Origin: Hypsibius dujardini
Lineage: Eukaryota > Tardigrada > Eutardigrada > Parachela > Hypsibiidae
Length of the DNA stretch: 33,892 bases
Direction: 5' to 3'
NCBI GenBank assembly: GCA_001579985.1
Contig: LRSR01009650.1
Span: 1 to 33,892 of the forward strand
Shown here: positions 23,209 through 33,015 of the stretch, piece after piece
Position numbering within the stretch: the stretch's first letter is position 1
Layout: every line of letters starts with the position of its first letter
The notes under the pieces: model-generated
Databases searched by the model: none
Seen by the model: only the letters and a program-made list of their open reading frames with translations
What the model was told of the DNA's origin: nothing
Position numbers and translations under genes: made by a program

Positions 23209-23974
23209 GGCATTTTAGTTCCCTTCCTATATGCATTTGTATCCAACCGTTAAAGTCCCTCAATATTCTCACTCTCGCACCCACACAGTCGACTACAAGT
23301 ACACAACCCCTTTCCCTTCCTCCCTCTTGTCTCCTGTCACTTTTACGAGTCCTGACCAGTGTTCCTTTAGGTAACCATAACAAATTCCATCGTGTTGGAA
23401 ATCCCAACTGCTCCTCAACCTCTCAGTACAAAACCCCGAAGTTTGGACAGTATTGGTTGACTACAGAAAAAACGGTTTAATGATAAGCTATAAGGCATGA
23501 AGGCAAAGGGGCGTTTTGTCTTTCGTTCAGCAATTACCCGGGCAGCGTCCAACATTTCGAGTTCAAATGGTTTAGGCTCGTCGTGGATGAGTCTCACAAT
23601 TCTGGAACTGCCACAACGGTTCGAAATAGGACCCAAAAAGGGCTGGCTATAGGAACATACCCGCGACCGCGAGCCCCAGTTTGGCCAGCGAAAAGTGGAT
23701 CAAATTATACAAACGTCGACGATGTAGTTTTTATGAAGAATCGTGGCATGGCATAGGTGTCAGCACGTACGACACCTCAACGTCATGTTATTTTATAGGT
23801 CCACAACTCCACGTAGCCCAATTGAAAGCAGTAACTTTAACCGCTATTAAATAGTTAGGAACATTGGAACAAACCTTTAACCCGGCCTGACTGAATCCAG
23901 TTTAGGTTGTCTCGTTTTATTGTATAAGTACTAGTGGTCTATTTTACTTTTATTCCGTCTCGTTCCGGTTACAT

Positions 23975-24064
23975 GAAAATACTACAGAAATACTGTACTC
24001 AAATACTGTTCATAAATACTTAACTAAATACTTAACTTAAGTACTTTAATACTTAAATACTGTA
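23975..24064. repeat. Degenerate AAATACT tandem repeat
   Basis: AAATACTGT and AATACTTAACT variants recur every 9-14 bp, an irregular minisatellite. Confidence 0.7.
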
Positions 24065-24098
24065 TTTTTTAGTGCCTTCGTGACGAGGTCTTGTCTAA

Positions 24099-24099
24099 N
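24099..24099. other. Ambiguous base (N)
   Basis: The single N of the window, in intergenic DNA 35 bp after the degenerate AAATACT block. Confidence 0.99.
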
Positions 24100-24515
24100 G
24101 GGGGCAATGCAAAATATCCAATCACACGGGAATGCCCGGTTGTTGCTTGTGTGCCGTTTTCATCGGTCTTGCACAATTTTGTTTCACGTTCTTCGCTTCC
24201 GCAATGGAAGAAACGATCACCCTGCTCGAGCCCACTAATCCAGGCACCCATACATCACTCACCCCGGTCTGGGTGCATTCCATTTCGAGGAAATGACTAA
24301 AAACTGTGAAAGAGAATATGTTTACTGCAAGGAAGTGACGTAAATCGCCCAAGGTTGTTTCTGGGCGGAAAACCGTCGACCGGAATAGCAACTAGCAGTT
24401 CTTGTTCAACGCGATCTGATTATCTATGTAATATTGTCTGAGAGGTACGGCAATAATTCGGCATTCGAGAGGAAACTTGACATGGTTTTTTTGTGCTTCA
24501 TTCTGCCTGCCGAAA

Positions 24516-25268
24516 ATGTCTCTCCCAAAAATGCCGGATTACTCTAGAGTGTGGACCATCATGGCCACGTTGCTGATTTGCACTGCAGCGACCGGCAAAG
24601 CCGGGTGCTGCAACGACAATTTCAGTTATTGCGGATCCCTTCTTATCACACACAAACAGTGCGGTACCAACCTCACCGGCGTGGCCTACGAAAGCTCCGA
24701 CCTGTTTAGATGCAACATAGACATGGACCCTATCCAGTTGCAGTCCTGCCCTAACGGATGTGAATTGCAGACTGGAAACAATGTCTGCAAAGTCTCGCCT
24801 ACAACTACTCCGATAGAGCAGACGCGTATCCCCTGGGAGCGCAGATTGCCGCCCTTGCCCTTCCTCTGGTTTCTGAATCTGAAGACCGCGCCTACGACTA
24901 CTCCAATAGAGCAGACGCTTATCCTCTCGACGCACAGTCTGCGGTGCGGTCAGTCCCTCTTCTCGGAGCATCTGAAGACCGAGTTGGCCATGCAGATGGA
25001 CGGCAACCTGGTGCTGTACAAGCTGCGCGAGAACAAGAAGCGCGGTGATGCGGTTTGGGAGACCGGCACGAGCAAGCTGATGGTGAAGGCGATCGAGGCG
25101 ATGGTGCTCGAGAGCGGCGACCTGGTCCTCCTCGACGTCAACGGTGAGAAAGTGTGGAAGCTCGGCACGGCCGGCATGAAGTACGCCGGCTCAGACCTCT
25201 TAGTGTTGGACGCCGGATACATCTGTCTGGCGATCAATGCGACCTGTCTATGGAAGTCGACCGATTAG
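24516..25268 (+). CDS. Secreted bulb-type (GNA-like) lectin with Cys-rich N-terminal domain
   Basis: Single open frame of 250 aa. The start is the first ATG in frame; alternatives are Met6 and Met16. A hydrophobic stretch (VWTIMATLLICTAATGKA) reads as a signal peptide. Next comes a Cys-rich segment (about 31-92) with CC, SYCG, KQCG, FRCN, SCPNGC and VC. A linker follows in which PTTTPIEQT occurs twice about 31 residues apart. The C-terminal ~110 residues match the bulb-type mannose-binding lectin fold, with one intact Q-x-D-x-N-x-V-x-Y sugar site (QMDGNLVLY) and two degenerate ones (LESGDLVLL, LDAGYICLA). Three such sites bind mannose in plant and fish relatives; here probably one works. An extracellular role in glycan binding, perhaps defence or mucus, is inference. 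No introns are seen and no AATAAA was found soon after the stop. Confidence 0.85.
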   Translation: MSLPKMPDYSRVWTIMATLLICTAATGKAGCCNDNFSYCGSLLITHKQCGTNLTGVAYESSDLFRCNIDMDPIQLQSCPNGCELQTGNNVCKVSPTTTPIEQTRIPWERRLPPLPFLWFLNLKTAPTTTPIEQTLILSTHSLRCGQSLFSEHLKTELAMQMDGNLVLYKLRENKKRGDAVWETGTSKLMVKAIEAMVLESGDLVLLDVNGEKVWKLGTAGMKYAGSDLLVLDAGYICLAINATCLWKSTD

Positions 25269-27656
25269 TACCTGAGTGCGGATGGCATTTTCTGATGGCT
25301 CGTCTTCCCTGTGTGCTAAGGCACGCCATGATCAAAACGGGTCTTCTGTCGCCCACATGAACTGGAAAAAAAAGTTAATGCTAGTATCTCAAAAACAGCA
25401 GCTTTGGGTCGTTAAAAGTTTGCTTGGTTCATCATCGGAGGAACTAATGTGCGAGCTCTATGCACCAAAACATGCAAGCATGTGAAGTTTAGTATGGTCT
25501 AGTCAGTGGCTTTTTTATCCTTTTTATTTTATTTTATTTATTTTTTTATCCTTTATCCAACTGTATTAGAGAGCAAGTCGCGGTGCTTTTGATCAAACGC
25601 ATTGCAAAATTTCTGAAACAGCAGTTTTGAAGCATAACTCGAGGGCTTTCCGAAAATTATCCGAATTTATTTTCTTATGGCCGCTCCGCGATGTATCAAG
25701 TCAAACCTTGTACCTCTTGAGTTTCGCGTGATTGGGGAATAACTAATTGCCAACTTTAAAAAAATTAAGGGTCTAAATAGTAATTAATTGATTTCAAAGA
25801 AGCATGTTTAAGCCTTCATTTGAATTCATGTTTGTTAAGATCGGGCTTGCACAGGCTGTTCTACTGTAGAAACCCGATAACTTTACGGAACGCGCTCGGT
25901 TAAACAGAACACACGTAAAGAAAAGCCTGGGCTTGATTGCTTCAAACGTCGGGACACAAGACTACAGCCTGTTGATTAATAGGTAATGGAGCCGGGTGTT
26001 ATTTTCTGTACCGGCCGGAGGAGGCATGCTGCTGTGCCTGTTGGGAAAATGGACCCGTCATGCTGGCTCAGTCGTCCACTCGCCAATCGCGACCCATTTG
26101 GTCAACATTTTTAATATTTGTTTTTTTAGGGTCCCAACCATACGGCCTGTCAAACGACATTTACGTTTTCAATTTGTTTTAATTATTTATGTTTATGGGA
26201 GATTAAAAATGTCCTCAATAGGACATTTTATCATTGTATTATTGTTTTATCATTGTCGTTGGGGTAGTCTCAATAACTTTTGCTAGATGTCGTTTGAGTG
26301 AAACTAAACAAAACTCTAGATCTAGTAGCAAATTCAATGAGTCGTCTAATGATAACAAGCAATGCATGATTGTTTCTACCTTTCTACCTGGCGAGTAATT
26401 CTCAAAACTGTAACCGTCAAAAGTAAGGCCGCACCCGGTACATCGTACTTGCCTCGTAGCAATTCTCGGGCTTCGCCTGCCTAAGTCTTAGCTTTTTTTG
26501 CAGTTTCACTCTGCAAACGCTAATAACTCTATTCCACTGAGATGTGATTTCGTGTTCGAATGGATCTGATTGCGATAATTTCTCGCATGACTTACTAGAG
26601 TTTAGTTTGATGAGAATTAACAAATCACAAAATCAATTCCAGAACAGTGATTTAAAGCCACCGTTAACCGGTAAGGAGGACGAGCACGTTGTGGAGCAGT
26701 TTTTGGTGTGTTATGTTAATACGCGTACTGCGCATTAATGACTTCACACAAGCATCATCAGCTGGATGATTCTAAAAATTTGAAAATAGTTTTGTTTTTA
26801 GTTTATATATATATTCGGGTTTTAGAAACAGAGAGCGTAATAATTAGTAGGTCGGTTCAAAGAATGGGAGAGGAGAGTATGGAGTATTTTTAAAGTAGAC
26901 TTTGAAAATATAAATTGATTGAAAAGTTGTTAAATTAAGGCAGTAATCGCATTAGACCGTCGCCTCCAGTCATCACCAATGTACATACGTAATTAAGCAC
27001 GTGAGCAAAATGTCGCATTTATGCTGAAGTTTTTCATGCCCGCGATAGTGTGCGTAGTTACGTTCGCCCTATTTGAGCCCATCCTTCAGATAGAAAACAG
27101 CTGCAGGGAGTGAAATCAATCGCCGCAATTTTCTTGCAAGGACCAACGAAATTCCGAGAGGGGGAGAGAGGGGGGAGAGAGATTCACAAAAAATCACCAC
27201 AGAGCTTCTCGCAGTATAGGCGTTGTGAGCTAATTAGCATGATGTATCTGTATGTGACATTCAAAAACTGGTCGAGATCAGACCCTCTCGTATCATTGTG
27301 ATCCTAGAATGAACGAGCAGCAAACGGCAGTGAGCTGTGATCCACCCGCGATAGAATCACAATTATCACATACACCCCCGCTCGAATCGGGCACGCCGTG
27401 CACATTCGTCGGGCAAAAAAGCTTATTTGCCAAACATAAATGTCATTTTTCAATTTTTCACTGTGCTTGTGTGCACCGGTACGGTCCTTGCGCTTGAAAC
27501 ATTTCATTCCTCCAGACTCACCGTGCACGACCGATATAGGCAATTAACTCAATTGAAAAAGAGCTTAATACAACCGATGGTCTTGTGTGCTCAATCAACG
27601 AACACTTTCCCTTTTTGGTTTATTCAAAATTCGCCCTCCAAAAACCAATAAGTTGC
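25269..27656. other. Intergenic, AT-rich, no gene recognised
   Basis: T-rich low-complexity DNA at 25510-25556, (TA)n near 26806-26816 and a purine-rich GGGAGAGAGGGG run near 27157-27182. Open frames are short and show no domain or plausible splice structure. Confidence 0.45.
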
Positions 27657-28120
27657 ACTATCCGAAATACAGTTACAATCGATAACGGTTACATTTACTG
27701 TCTTCAATACCGTACCCTAATGCGTAACATAGCAGATTGTCACCATATTTTAGCCCCTGAAGTAAAAAGGTGACTAAACGGAATACCATTTACGACACCA
27801 ATTTTATTGGGACTTTGAAGTTTTTCCAGAGTAAGTTTGAAAAGTCTAGAAATGGAGAAAGTCTTGTCGATTTCACAGTTTTGTTAATCAGAGTTTAAAA
27901 ATATTTGCAGTTTTGGTGAAGATCGAGTACGGTGCCGATTGACTATTGATAGTAGATTTGGTATTTAAAGTATCTCCCCCATTGTTCCAATCATCGTGAA
28001 TTCCTGATAGCTCAGCGGTATGAGCTCTGTTTCAAGTGAGAAGGCCGACGGGATAATTTCAGGATGAGTATTTCTTTCCTTTATTTTCTCCCCCCCCCCC
28101 TGGAGGCCGGTTGGTCATGT
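27657..28120 (+). repeat. tRNA-core repeat, copy A (diverged, 3' truncated)
   Basis: Begins ACTATCCGAAATAC like copy C and runs through the tRNA-like core at 28001-28065 to GGAGGCCGGTTG, where similarity to copies B and C stops, after a run of ten C. It has more substitutions than B versus C, so it is the oldest copy. Confidence 0.8.
28001..28065 (+). ncRNA. tRNA-like core (tRNA pseudogene / SINE-type head), copy A
   Basis: TTCCTGA, then TA, then GCTC-AGCGGTAT-GAGC form an intact acceptor strand and D-arm with a good RNA polymerase III A box (TAGCTCAGCGG). The 3' part TCAGGAT pairs with the 5' acceptor strand. The T-arm/B box (GGGATAATTTC) is degenerate, and no normal anticodon arm folds. 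Not a functional tRNA as written. Confidence 0.5.
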
Positions 28121-28147
28121 CAATTGTATTGTATTGTATAAATGTCA

Positions 28148-28835
28148 AAATATTTTCAATACTCTTCCACATTGCGTAACAAAGTAGCTTATAACCATTT
28201 TGTTCCTGAAGTAAAAAGGTCAAAAAACGGAATACCAATTATGACACCAATTTTATTGGGACTTTGATGTTTTTTCAGAGTAAGTTTGAAAAGTCTGGAA
28301 ATGGAAAAAATCTTGTCGATTTCATTAGTTTGGTTAAGCACAGAGTTAAATACTTATCAGTGTTGGTAAAGGACGAGTACAGTGCCAGTGAACCACTGGT
28401 CAGTCGTTTTGGTAGTCAAACTTCCTCATAGGGAACTTCCTTGTTCCAATTATTATGGGTCCCTGATGGCTCAGCGGTATGAACTCTGTCTCGCCCTCAA
28501 GTGAGAAGGGCGACGTTATAATTCCAGGATGAGTATTTCTTTCCATTCTTTGTCATCCATAGAGGCCGGTTGATAATCAAATGATACCAAATCATTTTGT
28601 GACCAAAGAAAGAGCATTTTGGGCAAGACTGACCATCCAAGACTGACCTGATCAGCCAAGTGTGGCTCAATCCATAATTGTGGCTGTTTCTGCATCCAAT
28701 TTTGGGATGCAATTATAGATTCATTTTGGTATGAACAAAAAGATAGACAGCCAAATCGTAACGTTTTGTGGTACCTTTCCGAGAACCATAAAGGATTTCA
28801 ACTAAGGTTTGAATTACTGTTTTTTTTCGCCAGGG
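28148..28835 (+). repeat. tRNA-core repeat, copy B
   Basis: Highly similar to copy C over ~690 bp, from ATTTTCAATACTCTTCCA to GCCAGGG. It lacks the first ~50 bp of copy C and lies directly after copy A in the same orientation. Confidence 0.9.
28460..28530 (+). ncRNA. tRNA-like core, copy B
   Basis: About 71 bp, tRNA length. TGGCTCAGCGG fits an A box; the D stem has one mismatch (GCTC/GAAC). A 7 bp hairpin TCGCCCT/AGGGCGA with a 9 nt loop replaces the anticodon arm. CAGGA closes on TCCTG-type acceptor bases. Confidence 0.45.
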
Positions 28836-29657
28836 TCGAACGTATCTCGGACTCGCCACTCCGGTACGGTCAGACGGCTGAACGCGATGAGCGACCCTCA
28901 ACACACAGCTGCAGCTGCGCGTTTCAACTTTGGTTTATGCAGAATATCGAATGTATCAATCAGCAAGAGCGGTATGATTCGCTGTTAGCGTGCCCGATGG
29001 GGTAATAACACGGGGAGAATGCGAAGAGCTAGAATGCCAGTGCAAGCGTCAGCAAGGACAGCATTTACAGTCTCAATTCCAATTGCCGTCAAAACACTCA
29101 TATGTTGTATGACCTTTGATAGCACAATCCCCCTCCGTCACTTGACTTGATATCAGATCTGTTCTCATGCGTAGATGTTAATCCAGTCTCTACATTATTC
29201 AGTGTATTCATCCAGTATATGTATCTTCGTCCCCCTGCGGCGACAACGTACCGTATGCTCGCGATCTCAAGGGATAGCTAAGCCCCGCCTCCCTCGGTAT
29301 GGCCCTGGACTCGATTGAACGTTCAATCTGATTCACTGTTCACTGATTGGCTCATTTCGTACAGCTTACTCATTGTGTTCGATTGATTGATTGTAGAGTT
29401 GTGCTTTTCCATTCATTTGTCCCTACAGTGCTGATTTGGTGAACGGCACTGAATAGGCACAGCCCTGGTTGGTTAAAATTTACGGGTAGGGCAGAAAAGT
29501 GTCCCTTGAGATTGCGAGCATACGGTACACGGACTCTTGCCTCTCTGGGCTGTTTGCGCGCCTGAATGCCGAGTCTGGTCATGGGTCTAATGGCCTTACA
29601 CCGTCAAAGCACCGAGCAAAGGTCAATATGTAAAACCTCAGAATGTGTCTATTATAG
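28836..29657. other. Unique intergenic stretch, no gene recognised
   Basis: It lies between repeat copy B and the TATA box of the next gene. A short (GATT)n occurs at 29380-29394. I see nothing else. Confidence 0.4.
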
Positions 29658-29669
29658 TATATATAAAGG
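29658..29669 (+). promoter_or_regulatory. TATA box (TATATATAAAGG)
   Basis: A strong TATA element 197-208 bp upstream of the ATG at 29866. It predicts a transcription start near 29690 and a leader of about 175 nt. Confidence 0.55.
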
Positions 29670-29865
29670 TGGATATTCACGAAAAAGCACAAAGCCTTCC
29701 GTTCGGTTTCCCAATCAATTTTGCTGCTGGAAAATAACACTTGCGCGCATTGTGTTGCAATATTGTCTGAAATACATTGAAGTCATTAGCAGCGCGTACC
29801 TTTTTCAATTTTTTGTCTAACATAGTATATTCAACACCCAGCGCGTTTAACGGTCGGTTTTGACA

Positions 29866-30345
29866 ATGGGTTGGTCGGTGAATTTCCTTCCGATTCTTGT
29901 GATGTGCGTGACGGTGTCCGGTCTCCACGGACAACGGCCGCCGTACACCTTCAAGCCAGCCGCGTCGGTCTTCGCGCAGTCCATCCCGGGAGTGCGCAGC
30001 GGCAGTTCCGCTGGCAATAACAACGGCTATATGTCGCATCCTCATCATGACATACCGTCGAGTCCCCGTAAGACCCATCCCGCTGCACTGCTCGGCTCGT
30101 GGATCCCCGTCAACGGGCATCTTCCGACGTCGCGTTTCCGGCTCCCTCCGCAGCTGGCCTCAGCCATGACGCGGTGGATGCGTCATCGGCACGACCTTGA
30201 CGGCGCTGCGAACGGAGAGAAGTCCCGAGCGGCGGATCTGCGAGCGATGGTCGAGCTGGCTGCGCTGGTCCTTGGAAGAGTCACCGGAGCCGGACGCTCT
30301 GCCATGGGGATGCAGTCCCAAAAGCCGCGGGTTGGTCGGCGATAG
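29866..30345 (+). CDS. Secreted protein ending PRVGRR; candidate amidated-peptide precursor
   Basis: 159 aa. The first ATG opens MGWSVNFLPILVMCVTVSGL, a clear signal peptide, with cleavage likely near LHG|Q. The rest has no Cys, is rich in Pro, Arg, His and Gly, and has no recognised domain. The C-terminus is QSQKPRVGRR followed by TAG. Gly-Arg-Arg is the usual signal for trimming and C-terminal amidation, predicting ...KPRV-amide. PRX-amide peptides (CAPA ends FPRV-amide; pyrokinins FXPRL-amide) share the last three residues, but the usual Phe is Lys here and there is no dibasic site just before it. Single exon, with a TATA box upstream. It could equally be a lineage-specific secreted protein. 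Confidence 0.6.
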   Translation: MGWSVNFLPILVMCVTVSGLHGQRPPYTFKPAASVFAQSIPGVRSGSSAGNNNGYMSHPHHDIPSSPRKTHPAALLGSWIPVNGHLPTSRFRLPPQLASAMTRWMRHRHDLDGAANGEKSRAADLRAMVELAALVLGRVTGAGRSAMGMQSQKPRVGRR

Positions 30346-30693
30346 GGGGACTCTTTTAAACGGATGGACGATGTGTCTCGTTAAAGAGCGCGCTCAAAGG
30401 CTTTCCCCATAGCATGTATTTCATGCATGAATGCTTTCAGGAGTTTTCGATGAAACCGGCTTTACCCGATGTACTGCTCATATCTTTCAAGTAGCTTACC
30501 CGGTATTGAAGTGTGTTTGCACGCAATAGAAGCTTAATTTTTCCTTATTAATATAATTCTAATTGTTATATGCCAATATAAATATTTGAAGTACTTTTAA
30601 ATATACAAATATATATATATGCAGATGAGTGCAACTACTCGATTCATTGAAGTGGCACTACAACGGCTCATATCCAGATCCCCTCCCAAACAG
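30346..30693. other. 3' flank, AT-rich
   Basis: The likely 3' UTR and flank of the preceding gene. AATATAAA near 30579 may serve as poly(A) signal; (TA)n lies near 30610-30620. Confidence 0.35.
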
Positions 30694-30873
30694 ACTATCC
30701 GAAATACGGTTGCAATCGATAGCAGTTACATTTACTATTTTTTTACTATTTTCAATACTCTTCCATATTGCGTAACAAAGTAGCTTGCAACCCTTTGTCT
30801 CTGAAGTAAAAAGGTGAGAAAACGGAATACCAATTATGACACCAATTTTATTGGGACTTTGATGTTTTTTCAG

Positions 30874-31026
30874 AGTAAGTTTGAAAAGTCTGGAAATGGA
30901 GAAAATCTTGTCGATTTCATTAGTTTGGTTAAGCACAGAGTTAAATACTTATCAGTGTTGGTAAAGGACGAGTACAGTGCCAGTGAACGACTGGTCAGTC
31001 GTTTTGGTAGTCAAACTTCCTCATAG
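30874..31026 (+). pseudogene. Exon-like open segment inside the repeat (also 28279-28431)
   Basis: In copies B and C a TTTTTTCAG acceptor-like site is followed by 50 open codons and TAG, starting SKFEKSGNG and ending RFGSQTSS. The two copies differ at only two bases, both amino-acid changing. In copy A the same segment has an early stop. No upstream coding exon joins in phase, although copy C has AAAAAG|GTGAG about 60 bp upstream. It may be the fossil 3' exon of a gene or chance. Confidence 0.25.
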
Positions 31027-31054
31027 GGAACTTCATTGTTCCAGTTATTATGGG

Positions 31055-31125
31055 TTCCTGATAGCTCAGCGGTATGAACTCTGTCTCGCCCTCAAGTGAG
31101 AAGGGCGACGTTATAATTCCAGGAT
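31055..31125 (+). ncRNA. tRNA-like core, copy C
   Basis: 71 bp. TTCCTGA acceptor strand, A box TAGCTCAGCGG, 7 bp hairpin TCGCCCT/AGGGCGA, weak B box GTTATAATTCC, closing CAGGA. Same degenerate anticodon region as copy B. Confidence 0.5.
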
Positions 31126-31420
31126 GAGTATTTCTTTCCATTCTTTGTCATCCTTAGAGGCCGGTTGATCATCAAATGATACCAAATTATTTTGTAACCA
31201 AGGAGGGAGCATTTTGGGGATGACTGATTATATTAGTCAACCAAGTGCGGCTAAGTCATAAAATTGTAATTGTTTTTGCATCCAGTTCTGGGATACAATT
31301 ATATATTCATTTTGGTATGAAAAAAAAGATAGACCACCCAATTGTAACGTACTGGGGTACCGTTCCGAGAATCATAAAGGATTGCAATTAAGGTTCGAAT
31401 TGCTGTCTTTTTTGCCAGGG

Positions 31421-32010
31421 AGAGAGAGCTCATATCTACTGCTGCCGGAAACCACTACCATGCAGTAATGTTTAAAAAGGTTTCCGCACACAGCTACTGA
31501 ATAGTTGCTGAAGGATGTGAACCCTTTGACTCTGAAGACACCTCCGGATCCTTTTCCAAGTTCCGGTTTGGTATTTGTACCATAGCACACGTCACAGCAA
31601 TTTTTATACGGTCGAGTACAATTGTTCATGAATATTTCTCACCTGCATCGATGTAAAAGCCCTTACCATGATGTGGTGAGTAAAGATTCCGTTGAAAAGA
31701 TGGTCTCGAAATCTTGCTTTTTGCATCTAAAACACGCTTTGATCTTTATCAATAGAATATCAGTCCGAAACTGACGCACGCAGTCGTATAACAAGCAACT
31801 GCTTTGTCTGTCCTCTGTCAACAATCATTTCATCTTGCACGAGATCAATTCAATGGATTGAGGAGGGTCTGTTTTTTTCGTTCGGGAAAAATGCACCCAT
31901 ACTTTAGGCCTACCCATGATCACATATCATTCTGGGTACGGTAATTAGACCCCTCCAGCTAAAGGCTCCAGCTCTCCACGATCATCGTCATCTCGTTTTG
32001 ACACACAGAC
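31421..32010. other. Intergenic stretch with a doubtful Cys-rich ORF
   Basis: A minus-strand ORF (31629-31372) starts MNNCTRPYKNCCDVCYG and has seven Cys in its first 60 residues, then runs into repeat copy C for its last codons. It lacks a signal peptide and has a TGA just upstream. I see no proof that it is a gene. Confidence 0.3.
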
Positions 32011-32018
32011 TATAAATT
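32011..32018 (+). promoter_or_regulatory. TATA box (TATAAATT)
   Basis: 87 bp upstream of the ATG at 32098, predicting a transcription start near 32041 and a leader of about 57 nt. Confidence 0.55.
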
Positions 32019-32097
32019 TATTTAAGCTTAAGGTTTGTTTCGAAGAAATTCACACATTACTTTCTCACACATTTTTTTCGGGTCGAAACAACCGAAA

Positions 32098-32724
32098 ATG
32101 CGCCCTCATGTGGTCTCACTACTGCTCCTCGTCGTCGTCATTGCTGTTCGTGGCCTCGGGATAGTTCGACACCCCATCACGCCGTTCAGCGGCGCTACTC
32201 GGGACGATGGTGATTGGATTCCCGCCTACCAACGATCTGTTCCGTCGTTCGCTTTCGGTGGAGGTGGCTATAAGAGATTTGTCCAATCCATTAAGGCCTA
32301 CCTCGAAGCGGAAAGGTCCCTGTCACGTGTTCAGAATGGCAGGAAACCGGGCGGGGAACAGGCCGCGGGGAATGGTGAGCTCATTCCGAAAGTTGACGGA
32401 CGGACCGGCGAAGGTTCTTCCAATTTTTCCAATTCGCCGGCTGCGGATGATTTGGGTATGAACGCGGCTGACTTGGAGGACGAGAATAACGGCTTGGAAA
32501 ATCCGGCTGGGTTTCCGAAATTAGTTTTGCCGTCGTCGGGCGGGAAAAAGCCGACGGGACGAGGTGGAAGCGGTCTGTTGAAGCAGGAGCATCTGCTGCT
32601 GCGATGGAATCCGGATGTGGTACCGCGGGACGAGCTCTTCAACGTGTGGGTACCCAGCCCGTCGGGATTCCGTACCGATACGAGTGTGCAGCTGACACCA
32701 CGTTTCAGTCCGCGGATTGGTTGA
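32098..32724 (+). CDS. Secreted protein ending FSPRIG; candidate PRX-amide peptide precursor
   Basis: 208 aa, single exon. The first ATG gives MRPHVVSLLLLVVVIAVRGL, a strong signal peptide. The mature part has no Cys, a YKR dibasic site near residue 60, a Gly/Asn/Glu-rich middle, GGKK near residue 160, and the C-terminus QLTPRFSPRIG then TGA. A terminal Gly is an amide donor, so cutting after TPR would give FSPRI-amide. That fits the F-x-P-R-x-amide pattern of pyrokinin/neuromedin-U peptides, with Ile where Leu is usual. Like the gene at 29866 it is plus strand, TATA-driven and intronless, and both contain a WIP motif (GSWIPV, GDWIPA). The peptide-hormone role is inference. Confidence 0.65.
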   Translation: MRPHVVSLLLLVVVIAVRGLGIVRHPITPFSGATRDDGDWIPAYQRSVPSFAFGGGGYKRFVQSIKAYLEAERSLSRVQNGRKPGGEQAAGNGELIPKVDGRTGEGSSNFSNSPAADDLGMNAADLEDENNGLENPAGFPKLVLPSSGGKKPTGRGGSGLLKQEHLLLRWNPDVVPRDELFNVWVPSPSGFRTDTSVQLTPRFSPRIG

Positions 32725-33015
32725 GCTCGAACCAGGAAGCATCGATGCTGGGGATACTGTAGTGCGGGTCGGGTTCAATTACAACTGACAGGGTCATTAC
32801 AATGTCAATATATTGTTTTTTTTAATATACATACACTCCTTTTATGCAATGGAAATTGCGATGCAGGTACTGCCACAGTATTCGTTAAGCAGGAGTTGTT
32901 TTGCTGCCGATTCACTTATCCACCCTCCGTCTATTTAGGTTTGACCTGCTCGATAAGCCATGATATTGATTGGCAGGTACATTCTGTCGTTCAAACGATA
33001 CTGACTCTACTACTA

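Larger units (their letters stand above)
23209..24515. other. Intergenic region between MLYCD and the lectin gene
   Basis: It contains a degenerate AAATACT-type tandem block (23975-24064) and one ambiguous base (24099). An unassigned minus-strand ORF at 23415-23636 follows a TTCCTATAG acceptor-like site; its interior is protein-like (FELEMLDAARVIAERK) but matches no family I know. I do not call it a gene. Confidence 0.4.
30694..31420 (+). repeat. tRNA-core repeat, copy C (full length)
   Basis: The most complete copy, 727 bp from ACTATCCGAAATAC to TTTGCCAGGG, direct orientation, about 1.9 kb after copy B. It includes the 153 bp open segment at 30874-31026 and the tRNA-like core. No terminal inverted repeats. 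Confidence 0.9.

Noticed and set aside
23415-23636. Minus-strand ORF with protein-like interior
   Set aside because: Only one plausible splice site, no start, no recognised domain, and no neighbouring exon in frame.
28001-31125. The three tRNA-like cores as functional tRNA genes
   Set aside because: The B box is degenerate and no 5 bp anticodon stem with a 7 nt loop forms; they lie inside a multi-copy repeat.
31372-31629. Minus-strand Cys-rich ORF as a secreted peptide gene
   Set aside because: No signal peptide, an in-frame stop just upstream of the ATG, and its end is formed by the repeat copy.
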